Source: Anaerolineae bacterium (GTDB lineage Bacteria > Chloroflexota > Anaerolineae > 4572-78 > J111). Taken from it: 64,000 bases of DNA. The DNA lies in NCBI GenBank assembly GCA_023151115.1, contig JAKLJP010000020.1, forward strand, positions 1-64,000. Direction: 5' to 3'. Made by a program: the position numbers and the translations under genes. Position 1 is the stretch's first letter; every line of letters begins with the position of its first letter. Of the stretch, positions 8,909-17,345 are shown piece after piece. The notes under the pieces were generated by a model. It ran no database searches. It had not been told where the DNA came from and saw only the letters and a list, made by a program, of their open reading frames with translations.

Positions 8909-10699
8909 ATGTCTCTAAATTTTTTGCCGACACGCTTTATTTTGGTTTTAACTGCGAGTTTGACCATTCTGGCGGTGAGCAGTCAACTGTTTTCAGCCGC
9001 GCCGTTGGCCGCCCAGGAGGAAACACCGGCCCAGACTACCCTTGTTTCGTTGGAGCGTCCCTTTCAACTGCCCTTTGCCGAGCCGCCCGGCCCTGACACT
9101 TGGCTGCCGGCCCAGCCTTACGGCAATACCACCGGGGCGTACCGGCAGCGTTTTACCACCTATGGCGCGTCGGGCGGTATCCACTTTGGGGTGGATTTAT
9201 CCGCGCCGTGCGGCACCGAAGCGGTGGCGATGGCCGACGGGATTGTCTTTGCGATAGATGGACCATTTGGCTCGCCCCCACACAACCTGATGATTGACCA
9301 TCCCCAATTGGGCTATGCTTCGATGTACGGCCACCTGCTGCAAGCCCCCGATCTGCTGCCAGGGCAGGTAGTTAAACAAGGCCAGGTTGTCGCCCTGACC
9401 GGCGATACCGCTGAAACCTGTTACGGGCGGCCCCATTTACACCTGGAAATCCGTGATCTGAGCCATGTGACCAAATACAATCCGGCCTTGCTTATCAATG
9501 CCAATTGGCACAACCTGAACTTAATCGGCAGCACATCCCGCGACTTTGCCCGCAACCTAGAAGCGCCGCGCCAGTGGCAGTCGCTGTACGACCAGCCTGA
9601 AGCCCGCACCGGCGGCCCGATCATCAATGATTTTGCCTATGTCTGGCCGTTTGATTGGCGTAAAAAGGAAAGCACCCTGTCGCTCACGCCGCTCAGCCTG
9701 GTAGTTTCTGCCTCACCCGAAGCCAAACCCGCCAACCCCGGCCCGCTGGCTACCTCGCCCGTAGGCCGCCAGATTATGGGCGGCGACTGCTGCACCCAGC
9801 CCTATTGGAATAAAGATTCAAACCAGGTACGCTTTCTCGACCGGCCCGACGCAAACAGCCCGCTTGGTATTTGGGGTGTGGACGTCAGCCAACCCGAAGC
9901 GGGCCCGCAATTCATCACCGAGCGTTTGGGTATTTACAGCCCAGACAATGCTTATATGGCCTATCCCGACCAGAGCAAAGGGGTGACGGTGATTGAGCGG
10001 CTGGCCGACGGCCAAACCTGGGAAATTGACACCGATGAACGCAGCCCCAACTTTACCCCCGACAGCAAAAGCATCATGTGGACCGTTTTTGACGACGACG
10101 CCCCCAGTGACAGCCGTGAGGAAACCATTTGGCTGGCCGATGTTGACGGCAGCAACCCACGTATCCTGCTTAAAGACCGCCGCAGTGACCCTGTCACCTG
10201 GCTGGCCAACGACAAATTGCTCATGGCCCGGCGCGTTCCCGGCACTTCCGACCAAACCTTGTTTACCCTGTCTCTCTCCGATGGCCGCCAGACCGAACTG
10301 CTCCAGCTTCCCCAAATGCGCAGCCTCGCCCTGAGCGACAACGGGCGCTATCTGGTTTATTATGTTAGCCTGCAGCGGGACAGCAGCAAGAATGGAACCT
10401 GGCTGCTGGATTTGCAAAGCGCCAAGCCGCAGCCCAAAAAGCTGCCCTTTTTTGGCGCGTATCGCTGGCGCGACAACGAACGCCTAGTCTATGTACCCCT
10501 GGATCCCAACGCCGGCGAGCATACCTTCTTTGAATACAATGTCCGCACCGGACAAAGCCGGCCTCTTTTTCCGGCTGGAACCGGCTTAACCATTGCCAAC
10601 AACGATTGGCGCATCTCACCCGATGGAACCAAAATTGCCCTGGTAGCCGCCAGCGGCCTCAAGTTGGATGGCCTGTGGGTGCTTGATATTAAGGATTAA
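8909..10699 (+). CDS. Secreted M23 peptidase fused to a TolB-like propeller
   Basis: 596 residues. A signal peptide (residues 1-35, ending SAAPLAAQ) is followed by an M23/LytM domain at about 75-200 with the complete zinc site H92-x3-D96 (HFGVDL) and H176/H178 (RPHLHLEI). From about 290 onward there are WD40/TolB-like repeats (YSPDNAYMAY, SPNFTPDSK, SLALSDNGRYL, WRISPDGTKIAL). M23 enzymes cut peptidoglycan cross-links; the propeller may bind a partner or substrate. Good ribosome binding site GAGGGAAGA. First gene after the CTCAG site and divergent from the two-component system. Confidence 0.88.
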   Translation: MSLNFLPTRFILVLTASLTILAVSSQLFSAAPLAAQEETPAQTTLVSLERPFQLPFAEPPGPDTWLPAQPYGNTTGAYRQRFTTYGASGGIHFGVDLSAPCGTEAVAMADGIVFAIDGPFGSPPHNLMIDHPQLGYASMYGHLLQAPDLLPGQVVKQGQVVALTGDTAETCYGRPHLHLEIRDLSHVTKYNPALLINANWHNLNLIGSTSRDFARNLEAPRQWQSLYDQPEARTGGPIINDFAYVWPFDWRKKESTLSLTPLSLVVSASPEAKPANPGPLATSPVGRQIMGGDCCTQPYWNKDSNQVRFLDRPDANSPLGIWGVDVSQPEAGPQFITERLGIYSPDNAYMAYPDQSKGVTVIERLADGQTWEIDTDERSPNFTPDSKSIMWTVFDDDAPSDSREETIWLADVDGSNPRILLKDRRSDPVTWLANDKLLMARRVPGTSDQTLFTLSLSDGRQTELLQLPQMRSLALSDNGRYLVYYVSLQRDSSKNGTWLLDLQSAKPQPKKLPFFGAYRWRDNERLVYVPLDPNAGEHTFFEYNVRTGQSRPLFPAGTGLTIANNDWRISPDGTKIALVAASGLKLDGLWVLDIKD

Positions 10700-10728
10700 A
10701 GAGGCGTTTAAGGGGTGAGCCATGAATC

Positions 10729-10807
10729 GTTACGGATATGTATCCGTAACAACTATTTGGCAGAGTTAACTCTGCCGACAGTGGGTTATAGATAAATATC
10801 TGTAACC
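10729..10807. repeat. Three successive perfect or near-perfect hairpins
   Basis: GTTACGGATA-TG-TATCCGTAAC (10729-10750), GGCAGAGTT-AACTCTGCC (10759-10776), and GGTTATAGATA-AA-TATCTGTAACC (10784-10807, one wobble). They occupy the gap between the M23 gene and the ABC operon and could act as a terminator or processing site. Confidence 0.75.
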
Positions 10808-10853
10808 AGCTTTTTCACCCACCCTCTGAAAGAAAGCATAGACAGCTAAAAGT

Positions 10854-11597
10854 ATGATCTCTACCGTTCAACCTTTCATCGAAATTGAAGCTATGACCAA
10901 GATTTATCAGATGGGCGATATCCAAGTTCACGCCCTGCGCGGAGTCAACTTGACGGTGCAGCCAGGCGAGTATATGGCCATTATGGGGGCCAGTGGGTCG
11001 GGCAAAAGCACCTTGATGAATATGATCGGCCTGCTCGACCGGCCCACGGCGGGCAGTTATAAAATCCGGGGCATCGAAGCAAGCCAGATGAGCAAAGACC
11101 GGCTGGCCGATCTGCGCAATAAAGAAATTGGATTTGTCTTTCAGCAGTTCAATTTGCTGCCTCGAGTAAGTGCGCGCCGCCAGGTGGAGCTGCCACTTTT
11201 TTATGCCGGTCTCTCCGGCCGCAAAAGCCGTGAACAAGCAATGGCCGCCCTGGAGCGAGTCGGTCTGGCCGACCGGGCCAGCCACCGGCCCGACGAATTG
11301 TCGGGCGGTCAGCAGCAGCGGGTGGCCATCGCCCGCGCCCTGGTCAACCAGCCCGGCCTGTTGCTGGCCGACGAACCCACCGGCGCGCTCGATACCAAAA
11401 CCGGGGCAGAGGTGATGGCTCTCTTTGAGGAACTACACCGGCAAGGGATGACCATTATCCTCATCACCCACGACCCCAACGTGGCCCGGCGGGCCAAACG
11501 GGTTGTAACCTTGAGCGACGGCCTGATTATCAGCGACCAGTCCAATGGGCATCAGGCTGTTCAACACGCGGTGGAGAGGGTCTATGAAAGTCATTAA
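10854..11597 (+). CDS. MacB/LolD-type ABC transporter ATPase
   Basis: 247 residues. Walker A GASGSGKST at 45-53, Q-loop FVFQQFNLLPR, signature LSGGQQQR, Walker B LLLADEPTGALD, and H-loop ITHD. The domain is typical of ATPases that power MacB/FtsX-type mechanotransmission exporters rather than channel-type transporters. Overlaps the permease gene by 14 bases, implying translational coupling. Ribosome binding site is weak at the chosen ATG. With the downstream HlyD-like adaptor it probably forms an export pump or envelope-remodelling machine. Confidence 0.93.
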   Translation: MISTVQPFIEIEAMTKIYQMGDIQVHALRGVNLTVQPGEYMAIMGASGSGKSTLMNMIGLLDRPTAGSYKIRGIEASQMSKDRLADLRNKEIGFVFQQFNLLPRVSARRQVELPLFYAGLSGRKSREQAMAALERVGLADRASHRPDELSGGQQQRVAIARALVNQPGLLLADEPTGALDTKTGAEVMALFEELHRQGMTIILITHDPNVARRAKRVVTLSDGLIISDQSNGHQAVQHAVERVYESH

Positions 11598-12828
11598 GTA
11601 TTTGCAGGTAGCCCTCGAAAGCATTACCGCCCACAAGCTGCGAGCTATTCTGACCATGCTCGGCATCATTATTGGGGTAGCCGCCGTGTTGATTACCATG
11701 GGCATTGGGCGGGGGGCGGCGGCCAATATCACCAGCCGGATTCAAAGCCAGGGGACCAATCTGTTGTCTATCAGCCCGGGGGCCAGCAGTAGCGGCGGCG
11801 TCAGCGGCGAGAGCGGCTCGGCCGGCACCCTGACCATCGCCGATGCTCAAACGCTGATGAACCGGGCGCTGCATCCGGCGGTGGAAATGGTGGCCCCGGA
11901 ATACGGGGCAAATGCGCAACTGGTCTACGGCAGCAAAAACAGCCGCAGCCAGGTGACCGGCGTGACCACCGCCCAGGTAACGGTGCGTAACCTGACGGTG
12001 GCTTCGGGCCGCTTTCTGACCGACGAAGAAATTCAAAACCAGAGCCAGGTAGTTGTGCTGGGTTCGGAGTTGGCCGGCGATCTGTTTGAGGCCGAAAACC
12101 CGGTCGGCCTGAGTGTGCGGATCAATGCCCAACCGTTTCAGGTGGTCGGTGTGTTGGAGGAGAGCGGCGGCTTTGGCCGCAATACCCCCGACGAGCAGGC
12201 GTATGTCCCTATTGGCCTGGCCCAGGGCCGCTTGTTCAACGCGCCGCGCTATCGGGGCGAATACACCGTCACCAACATCAGCGTCCAGGCCGTCTCGGCC
12301 GATCAGGTAGACGCGGCCCAGCGGCAAATCGAAACTACTCTGCGCCTGCGCCACAATCTGAAAGCCGATGTAGACAACGATTTTAATATTTTCAATCAGG
12401 CCTCGCTGCTGGAAACTGCTTCTGATATTGCTCAAACCCTGACCGTTTTTCTGGGGGCAATAGGGGCCGTTAGTCTGATTGTCGGCGGGATTGGGATTAT
12501 GAACATTATGCTGGTGTCTGTGACCGAGCGCACCCGCGAAATCGGGCTGCGTAAAGCCATCGGCGCGCACGACCACGACATCCTGCTGCAATTCCTGGTC
12601 GAGGCTTTGGTACTGTGTTTTCTGGGCGGGCTGATTGGGGTAGGGCTGGCCTTTGGCCTGGCTGCCCTCTTTGCCCAGATACCCAGCTTTACTTTTACCG
12701 TTCTGATTCAACCCGATGCCCTGATGCTGGCCCTGGGCTTTAGCCTGCTCAGCGGCCTGATTTTTGGCATTTACCCGGCTCTGCGCGCCACCCGTCTCGA
12801 CCCCATTGAAGCCCTGAGAAGCGAATAA
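11584..12828 (+). CDS. MacB/FtsX-type ABC permease
   Basis: 414 residues from ATG 11584; a longer frame from 11545 lies inside the ATPase gene and is not used. One N-terminal membrane helix (residues about 20-42, ILTMLGIIIGVAAVLITMGIG), a large periplasmic-type MacB domain, then three C-terminal helices with FtsX signatures (GIMNIMLVSVTERTREIGLRKA). Partners are the overlapping ATPase and the adaptor at 13064. Such complexes export peptides, lipoproteins or drugs, or regulate peptidoglycan hydrolases; the adjacent M23 gene makes the last option attractive, but this is inference. Confidence 0.93.
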   Translation: MKVIKYLQVALESITAHKLRAILTMLGIIIGVAAVLITMGIGRGAAANITSRIQSQGTNLLSISPGASSSGGVSGESGSAGTLTIADAQTLMNRALHPAVEMVAPEYGANAQLVYGSKNSRSQVTGVTTAQVTVRNLTVASGRFLTDEEIQNQSQVVVLGSELAGDLFEAENPVGLSVRINAQPFQVVGVLEESGGFGRNTPDEQAYVPIGLAQGRLFNAPRYRGEYTVTNISVQAVSADQVDAAQRQIETTLRLRHNLKADVDNDFNIFNQASLLETASDIAQTLTVFLGAIGAVSLIVGGIGIMNIMLVSVTERTREIGLRKAIGAHDHDILLQFLVEALVLCFLGGLIGVGLAFGLAALFAQIPSFTFTVLIQPDALMLALGFSLLSGLIFGIYPALRATRLDPIEALRSE

Positions 12829-12844
12829 TTGGAAACTGTTCAGC

Positions 12845-12930
12845 ATGTCATTTCGACCGCAGGGAGAAATCCCTAATACCTATGTGGCTTTGTACAGATT
12901 TCTCGGCCTATGACCTCAAAATGACATCTA
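12845..12930. repeat. Dispersed palindrome, TGTCATTTCGA family
   Basis: TGTCATTT...AAATGACA outer arms and AGAAATC...GATTTCT inner arms. It lies directly downstream of the permease stop, in a 235-base gap that otherwise holds no gene. Confidence 0.7.
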
Positions 12931-13063
12931 GGCTCAGCACTTTTCAAATAACGTAGTTTAGCCTCTTGGGGGCGGGCACAAGGCCCTATGCTACGGCCTT
13001 ATTTGAAATGTATTGCATCTAGGCTGAGCAGTTACCACAATTCACCCTTACCTGGAGGTGTTT

Positions 13064-14659
13064 ATGAAAAACAAGAGCATTTGGCTCATTTTGATTATCA
13101 TCCTGGCTCTGGCTGGAGCAGCTTTCTTTTTTCGGGACTCCCTGACCGCATTGACCGGCCAGACCAGCAGCCGAGCGCAGGCCCAGGGCAACCAGCCTGA
13201 GGCGGCCAAACAAACCGTAGCCATCCGCCCGGCAGCTGACATCAATCAGGTGAGCGCTGCCGGCAATATTGCTCTGTCCAGCCAGCAGGTAGCCGTTCTT
13301 CAGGCGGAAGGCGTCGTCAAGGAAGTGACGGTCAAACCGGGCGACACAGTCAAACAGGGGGATATTCTGGTGGTGCTGGATGCAACCACGCTGGAACGGG
13401 CGGTAGAGCGAGCCAAATTGAGCTTGGCGGTGAGCCAGAACCAACTGGCCCAACTTCAGGAGCCGGCCTCGGAGGCCGACATCGCTGCCGCCCAGGCGAA
13501 CTTGGCTGCCAGCAAAGAAGCCCTGACCGAGCTGCAGGCCGGTCCCACTCCCACCGAATTGGAAGCTGCCCAGATTGCTCTCGCCGCTGCCCAGGAAAGT
13601 TATCAAGAGTTGGTGAGCGGCTACAACGAAGCCGAACTGACCCAAATGGGCGCGGAACTGCACAAAGCTTATCTGACCTTGCAGCAGGCCCAGGAAGCTT
13701 ACAACAAAATTGCCTATCGTGGCGATGCCGGTCAAACCCAACAGGCGATGGATTTACAAACAGCCACCATTGACTACGACACGGCCAAAGCGGCCTTTGA
13801 TCTTGCCAGCGAACCGGCTTCAGCCGCCGATATTCAAAATGCTTTGAAGAGTATCAAAGATGCCCAGGTTCAACTGGAAGCGCTCAAAGCCACCCAGGCC
13901 GAAATAGATTCGGCGGAAGCGCAGGTGATGGAGGCTGAGGCCAGTCTGGCCGCACTGCTCAACGGCCCCGGCCAGGCCGAACTCGAAGCCGCCGAGTTAG
14001 CCATTGCCCAGAGCCAGCTCGATTTGGATGAAGCGCAGGCCAATCTGGAGCAGGCTTATCTGCGCGCCCCAACCACCGGCTCGATTCTCTCGGTCGAGGT
14101 CGAAGTTGGCCAGCAGGCCACCGCCGGCCTCTCCGCCGTGACCCTGGCCGACCTGACCAGGCTGGAACTGCCGGTTTACGTGGCCGAAGTGGACATCAGC
14201 AAGGTCGAGTTGGGCCAACCGGTCAGTATCAAGGTAGATGCCCTACCCGACCGAACCTTCAACGGTGAAGTCAGCCGGATTGCGCCCACCAGCGCCGCCG
14301 ATAGCGGGGTGGTCAATTACGAGGTGACAATCCAACTGAACGATTTGAAGTTAGAAGACGGGGTGCTGCCCGGTATGACTGCCGTGGCGACGACGCAGGG
14401 CGACAGCGCCGAGAATACCTGGTTGGTGCCGAGCAATTCGCTGGTTGAGTTTGAGGGTGAAACTACGGTCGTGGTCATGCGCGACGGGCAGGAACGCCGG
14501 GTGACCGTGACGCCGGGTACGTCACAAGGCGAGTGGACGGTGGTGCAGTCCGCCGAATTACAAGCCGGCGACGAGGTTGTGGGCGAGGTCTCCTCATTTC
14601 TAAACGAGGATAACGGTCCCGGCGGCTTCCGGGGTCCCTTTGGCCCACCGCCTAGATAA
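13064..14659 (+). CDS. HlyD/MacA-like membrane fusion protein
   Basis: 531 residues. One N-terminal membrane helix (about 5-24), a biotinyl-lipoyl half (GVVKEVTVKPGDTVKQGDILVVLD), a long alanine/glutamine-rich alpha-helical hairpin (about 110-340) with internal repeats such as PASEADIAAAQANL and PGQAELEAAELAI, then the second lipoyl half (LRAPTTGSILSVEVEVGQ) and beta-barrel. The ATG at 13064 has GGAGG five bases upstream; the GTG six bases earlier is inside that site. It would couple to the MacB-like pair upstream; the order ATPase-permease-adaptor is inverted relative to macAB. Confidence 0.9.
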   Translation: MKNKSIWLILIIILALAGAAFFFRDSLTALTGQTSSRAQAQGNQPEAAKQTVAIRPAADINQVSAAGNIALSSQQVAVLQAEGVVKEVTVKPGDTVKQGDILVVLDATTLERAVERAKLSLAVSQNQLAQLQEPASEADIAAAQANLAASKEALTELQAGPTPTELEAAQIALAAAQESYQELVSGYNEAELTQMGAELHKAYLTLQQAQEAYNKIAYRGDAGQTQQAMDLQTATIDYDTAKAAFDLASEPASAADIQNALKSIKDAQVQLEALKATQAEIDSAEAQVMEAEASLAALLNGPGQAELEAAELAIAQSQLDLDEAQANLEQAYLRAPTTGSILSVEVEVGQQATAGLSAVTLADLTRLELPVYVAEVDISKVELGQPVSIKVDALPDRTFNGEVSRIAPTSAADSGVVNYEVTIQLNDLKLEDGVLPGMTAVATTQGDSAENTWLVPSNSLVEFEGETTVVVMRDGQERRVTVTPGTSQGEWTVVQSAELQAGDEVVGEVSSFLNEDNGPGGFRGPFGPPPR

Positions 14660-14677
14660 GATTGATGCGAGGTAATA

Positions 14678-16078
14678 ATGATACATAAAACCTCTTCTTC
14701 AATTCGGCGAATGGCAGCGCTGGCCCTGCTACTTCTTTTAGCCAGGGCGGTCTTTACGTCCCAAACTGCCGCCCAGGAGGGCAGCCCGCCGCAGTTGACA
14801 GTCCTCGCTCCGGCAGTTCATATTCGCAGCGGCCCGGCTACCCATTATCCGCCATTCGACACGCTGGCCCAGGGAACAACGGTCGGGATTATCGGCTACA
14901 ACGCCGAGACCGGCTGGTGGCAGGTGGTTTCGCGGTTTGGCAGCCCCGGTTGGGTCAGCGGTAACGCTGCGCTGGTCGCCGTGAACGAGGCGGCAGTGGC
15001 GGCCTATAGTTCCCCTGCCGTGCCCCAGGCTGTCGCGCCTGCCTTCCAGCCCCCTCCGGCGGTTGGTATCATTGTCTTTCAGACTGCCAGCGGCGGCCCC
15101 ATCTACGCCATCAATCAGGATGGTAGCAACCTGCGTTATCTGACCACCGGCCTGGACCCGGCCCTCTCCCCCGATGGGCAGTGGGTCGCCTTCACCCGCT
15201 GGGATAACCCCCAAATTGGCGCTCTGGGTAGTTTGTGGCTGATTAATGTTGACGGCAGCGGTGAGCGGCGGGTGATGGAGGGCGTCCATCAGCCAAAATC
15301 TCCCACCTGGTCGCCTGATGGAACGCAAGTAATTTTAACTATGACCTATGGCGAACATCTGAATACCGTCAGCAAATGCAGCGGCGAGCGGCCCCCGCGC
15401 GGCGCGACCGATGTGACGGTGAAGGTTGAAGGCAAAGATGACGTGGTGTATTGTTATACCCTCTTGCCTGACCCCTATTGGGGTCTGCGGCGGGTCAACG
15501 TTGCTTCCGGGCAGTTTGAAGATTTGAATTACGACACCCATTCTATCTCGCCCACCTGGGACCCGGCCAACCCGGCCCGGCTGGTTTATGATGGTGAGTG
15601 GGGGCTGGTCAGCCTGGACTTAAGCCAGGGCAAAAGCCTGCCGCTGACCACTGATGTGCAGGACCGTTCGCCCGTTTTCTCCCCCGATGGCAGCAAAATT
15701 GCCGTGACCTATCGCCAGGATGACCACTGGGAAATCCACGTTTTGAACGCCTGGTGCGCCAGCCCGGCCGCCGAATGTGCCGGTGGGCGCGTCCGGCTGA
15801 CTGCGTCCTCTTATTTGACCTGGGTGCAGCAGGAACTCAACGGCCAAATGCCGCGCTCTTACCATAATGCCTCCCCCGCCTGGTCGCCCGATGGCTCACA
15901 AATTGCCTTTTTGACCGACCGGACCGGCCGGTGGGAAATCTGGGTGATGGATGCGGTCTGCGCCGGCCCCGGCGCCGGCTGTGGCAGCAACCAGCGCCCG
16001 CTGTTCCCTGCCGGAACCCTGGCCGGAGTTCCGCTGCAATATCATGGGGTAGATGAGCGGGTTCTATCATGGCGCTGA
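14678..16078 (+). CDS. Secreted SH3b plus TolB/PD40 propeller protein
   Basis: 466 residues. N-terminal signal sequence (about 1-32), then a bacterial SH3 domain at about 40-110 (APAVHIRSGPATHYPP, GWVSGNAAL), then beta-propeller repeats with the SPDG motif (ALSPDGQWVAF, TWSPDGTQVIL, VFSPDGSKIAV, AWSPDGSQIAF). Paired cysteines near 240, 355 and 425 may form disulfides. Starts 18 bases after the adaptor stop, so it belongs to the same transcript. No catalytic motif; probably an extracellular binding or sensing partner of the exporter. GCGAGGT is the ribosome binding site. Confidence 0.8.
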   Translation: MIHKTSSSIRRMAALALLLLLARAVFTSQTAAQEGSPPQLTVLAPAVHIRSGPATHYPPFDTLAQGTTVGIIGYNAETGWWQVVSRFGSPGWVSGNAALVAVNEAAVAAYSSPAVPQAVAPAFQPPPAVGIIVFQTASGGPIYAINQDGSNLRYLTTGLDPALSPDGQWVAFTRWDNPQIGALGSLWLINVDGSGERRVMEGVHQPKSPTWSPDGTQVILTMTYGEHLNTVSKCSGERPPRGATDVTVKVEGKDDVVYCYTLLPDPYWGLRRVNVASGQFEDLNYDTHSISPTWDPANPARLVYDGEWGLVSLDLSQGKSLPLTTDVQDRSPVFSPDGSKIAVTYRQDDHWEIHVLNAWCASPAAECAGGRVRLTASSYLTWVQQELNGQMPRSYHNASPAWSPDGSQIAFLTDRTGRWEIWVMDAVCAGPGAGCGSNQRPLFPAGTLAGVPLQYHGVDERVLSWR

Positions 16079-16087
16079 GGTTGAACT

Positions 16088-16103
16088 CTCAGCTTTTTCT
16101 CAG
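16088..16103 (+). promoter_or_regulatory. CTCAG direct repeat upstream of dienelactone hydrolase
   Basis: CTCAG at 16088 and 16099, 11-bp period, in TCTCAGCTTTTTCTCAGG; differs from the 8739 site at one base in this block. About 85 bases upstream of the next gene. Candidate site for the regulator at 7853. Confidence 0.6.
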
Positions 16104-16188
16104 GCTGCTTTTAATGAATTTTTAACCTTGTAACATACCATTACTGCGTAACTATCTCGTTTTATAAAAATTAATCAAAGGGGGGATT

Positions 16189-17205
16189 ATGAAAACGCTC
16201 AACACCTTTCAAAAGTATTTTGTGGAGGAGTTCTATGATGATTACCGGGAGGGGTTGATAAGCCGCCGGGCTTTTATCCGGCGGCTGGTCTTTATCACCG
16301 GCAGTATGGCCGCCGCGGCCGCCACCATGAGCGCCCTGGGCTGCGCCCCTGCCGAGGTACCCGACCCGACTGAGCCGGTTCCGCCGCCGGAACCAACGGC
16401 CACCACCGCTCCGGCGGCCCCTGCCGCTACCTCAGAGCCGGCTGCCGGCAGCGTCCAAGGGGGAGCAGTCCCGGATGCTAAAAGCCCGCTCTCCGTTCCC
16501 GAAGGCGACCCGGCGGTTAACGCCAGCGATATTACCCTGGACAGCCAGGGCGCTCAAATTACCGGCTATCTGGCTCAACCCGCTGCCGCCGGAACCTACG
16601 CGGCTGTCCTGGTCTGTCATGAAAACCGGGGCTTGACCCCGCACATTCGAGATGTGGCTCGTCGCTTTGCCAAAGCAGGCTATGTGGCCCTGGCGCTCGA
16701 CCTGCTCTCCCGCGAGGGCGGCACCGCTATCCTGGACCGAGACCAAATCCCCGGCCTGCTAACCGACGCCGGTCCTGAGCGGCACGTAGGCGATTTTACA
16801 ACCGCCTTTGCCCATCTCCAAGGCTTAGAAGGAGTAGACGGTCAGCGTATTGGCATGACCGGTTTTTGTTTTGGCGGCGGCATTACCTGGCGCTGCGCCA
16901 CCGCCCTCCCTGACCTCAAGGCTGCTGTACCGTTTTACGGGCCGGCTCCTGAATTGGAGGAAGTTCCCAACATTAAGGCGGCAGTGTTGGGCGTTTACGC
17001 TGAACAGGATGAACGCATCAATGCCGGCATAGAACCTTTACAACAGGCTCTGGTTGAAGCCGGTGTGACCCACGAGATAAAAATTTATCCGGGGGTCAAC
17101 CATGCCTTCCACAACGATACCGGCGAGCGCTATGATGAAACTCAGGCAACCCAGGCCTGGAACGATATGCTGGCCTGGTTTGAAACTCATCTGAGACAGG
17201 TTTAA
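16189..17205 (+). CDS. Tat-exported dienelactone-hydrolase-family lipoprotein
   Basis: 338 residues. The N-terminus carries twin arginines (SRRAFIRRLVFITG, 25-38), a hydrophobic stretch and a lipobox ending at C52, followed by a Pro/Ala/Thr linker to about 100. The dienelactone hydrolase domain has the catalytic triad C227 (GFCFGGG), D274 (EQDERI) and H305 (NHAFHND), and the family's CHENRG motif. DLH-type enzymes hydrolyse lactones and esters; substrate unknown. Strong GGGGGG ribosome binding site. Preceded by a CTCAG box, so likely part of the same regulon as the exporter cluster. Confidence 0.9.
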   Translation: MKTLNTFQKYFVEEFYDDYREGLISRRAFIRRLVFITGSMAAAAATMSALGCAPAEVPDPTEPVPPPEPTATTAPAAPAATSEPAAGSVQGGAVPDAKSPLSVPEGDPAVNASDITLDSQGAQITGYLAQPAAAGTYAAVLVCHENRGLTPHIRDVARRFAKAGYVALALDLLSREGGTAILDRDQIPGLLTDAGPERHVGDFTTAFAHLQGLEGVDGQRIGMTGFCFGGGITWRCATALPDLKAAVPFYGPAPELEEVPNIKAAVLGVYAEQDERINAGIEPLQQALVEAGVTHEIKIYPGVNHAFHNDTGERYDETQATQAWNDMLAWFETHLRQV

Positions 17206-17218
17206 CAATCTCCTTCGT

Positions 17219-17286
17219 AAATAGAGGCGAAGAGGCGTGAGACGAGGAGGCGAAGAGTCTGGTCCCTCCCCGTGTCCTCGCCTCAT
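17219..17286. repeat. Dispersed palindrome, GAGGCGAAGAG word family
   Basis: Tandem GAGGCGAAGAGGCGTGAG words on the left answered by CCCGTGTCCTCGCCTC on the right. It begins 14 bases after the preceding stop. Fills the 140-base gap; no gene there. Confidence 0.7.
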
Positions 17287-17345
17287 TTTCATTATTGGTG
17301 ATGTGCCGTAGACTCGTAATCACTCCTCTGCGTGAATGATAAACA

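Noticed and set aside
11530..12846. 438-codon open frame antisense to the ABC permease
   Set aside because: Shadow of a well-supported gene; Gln/Gly/His-rich as expected of antisense frames.
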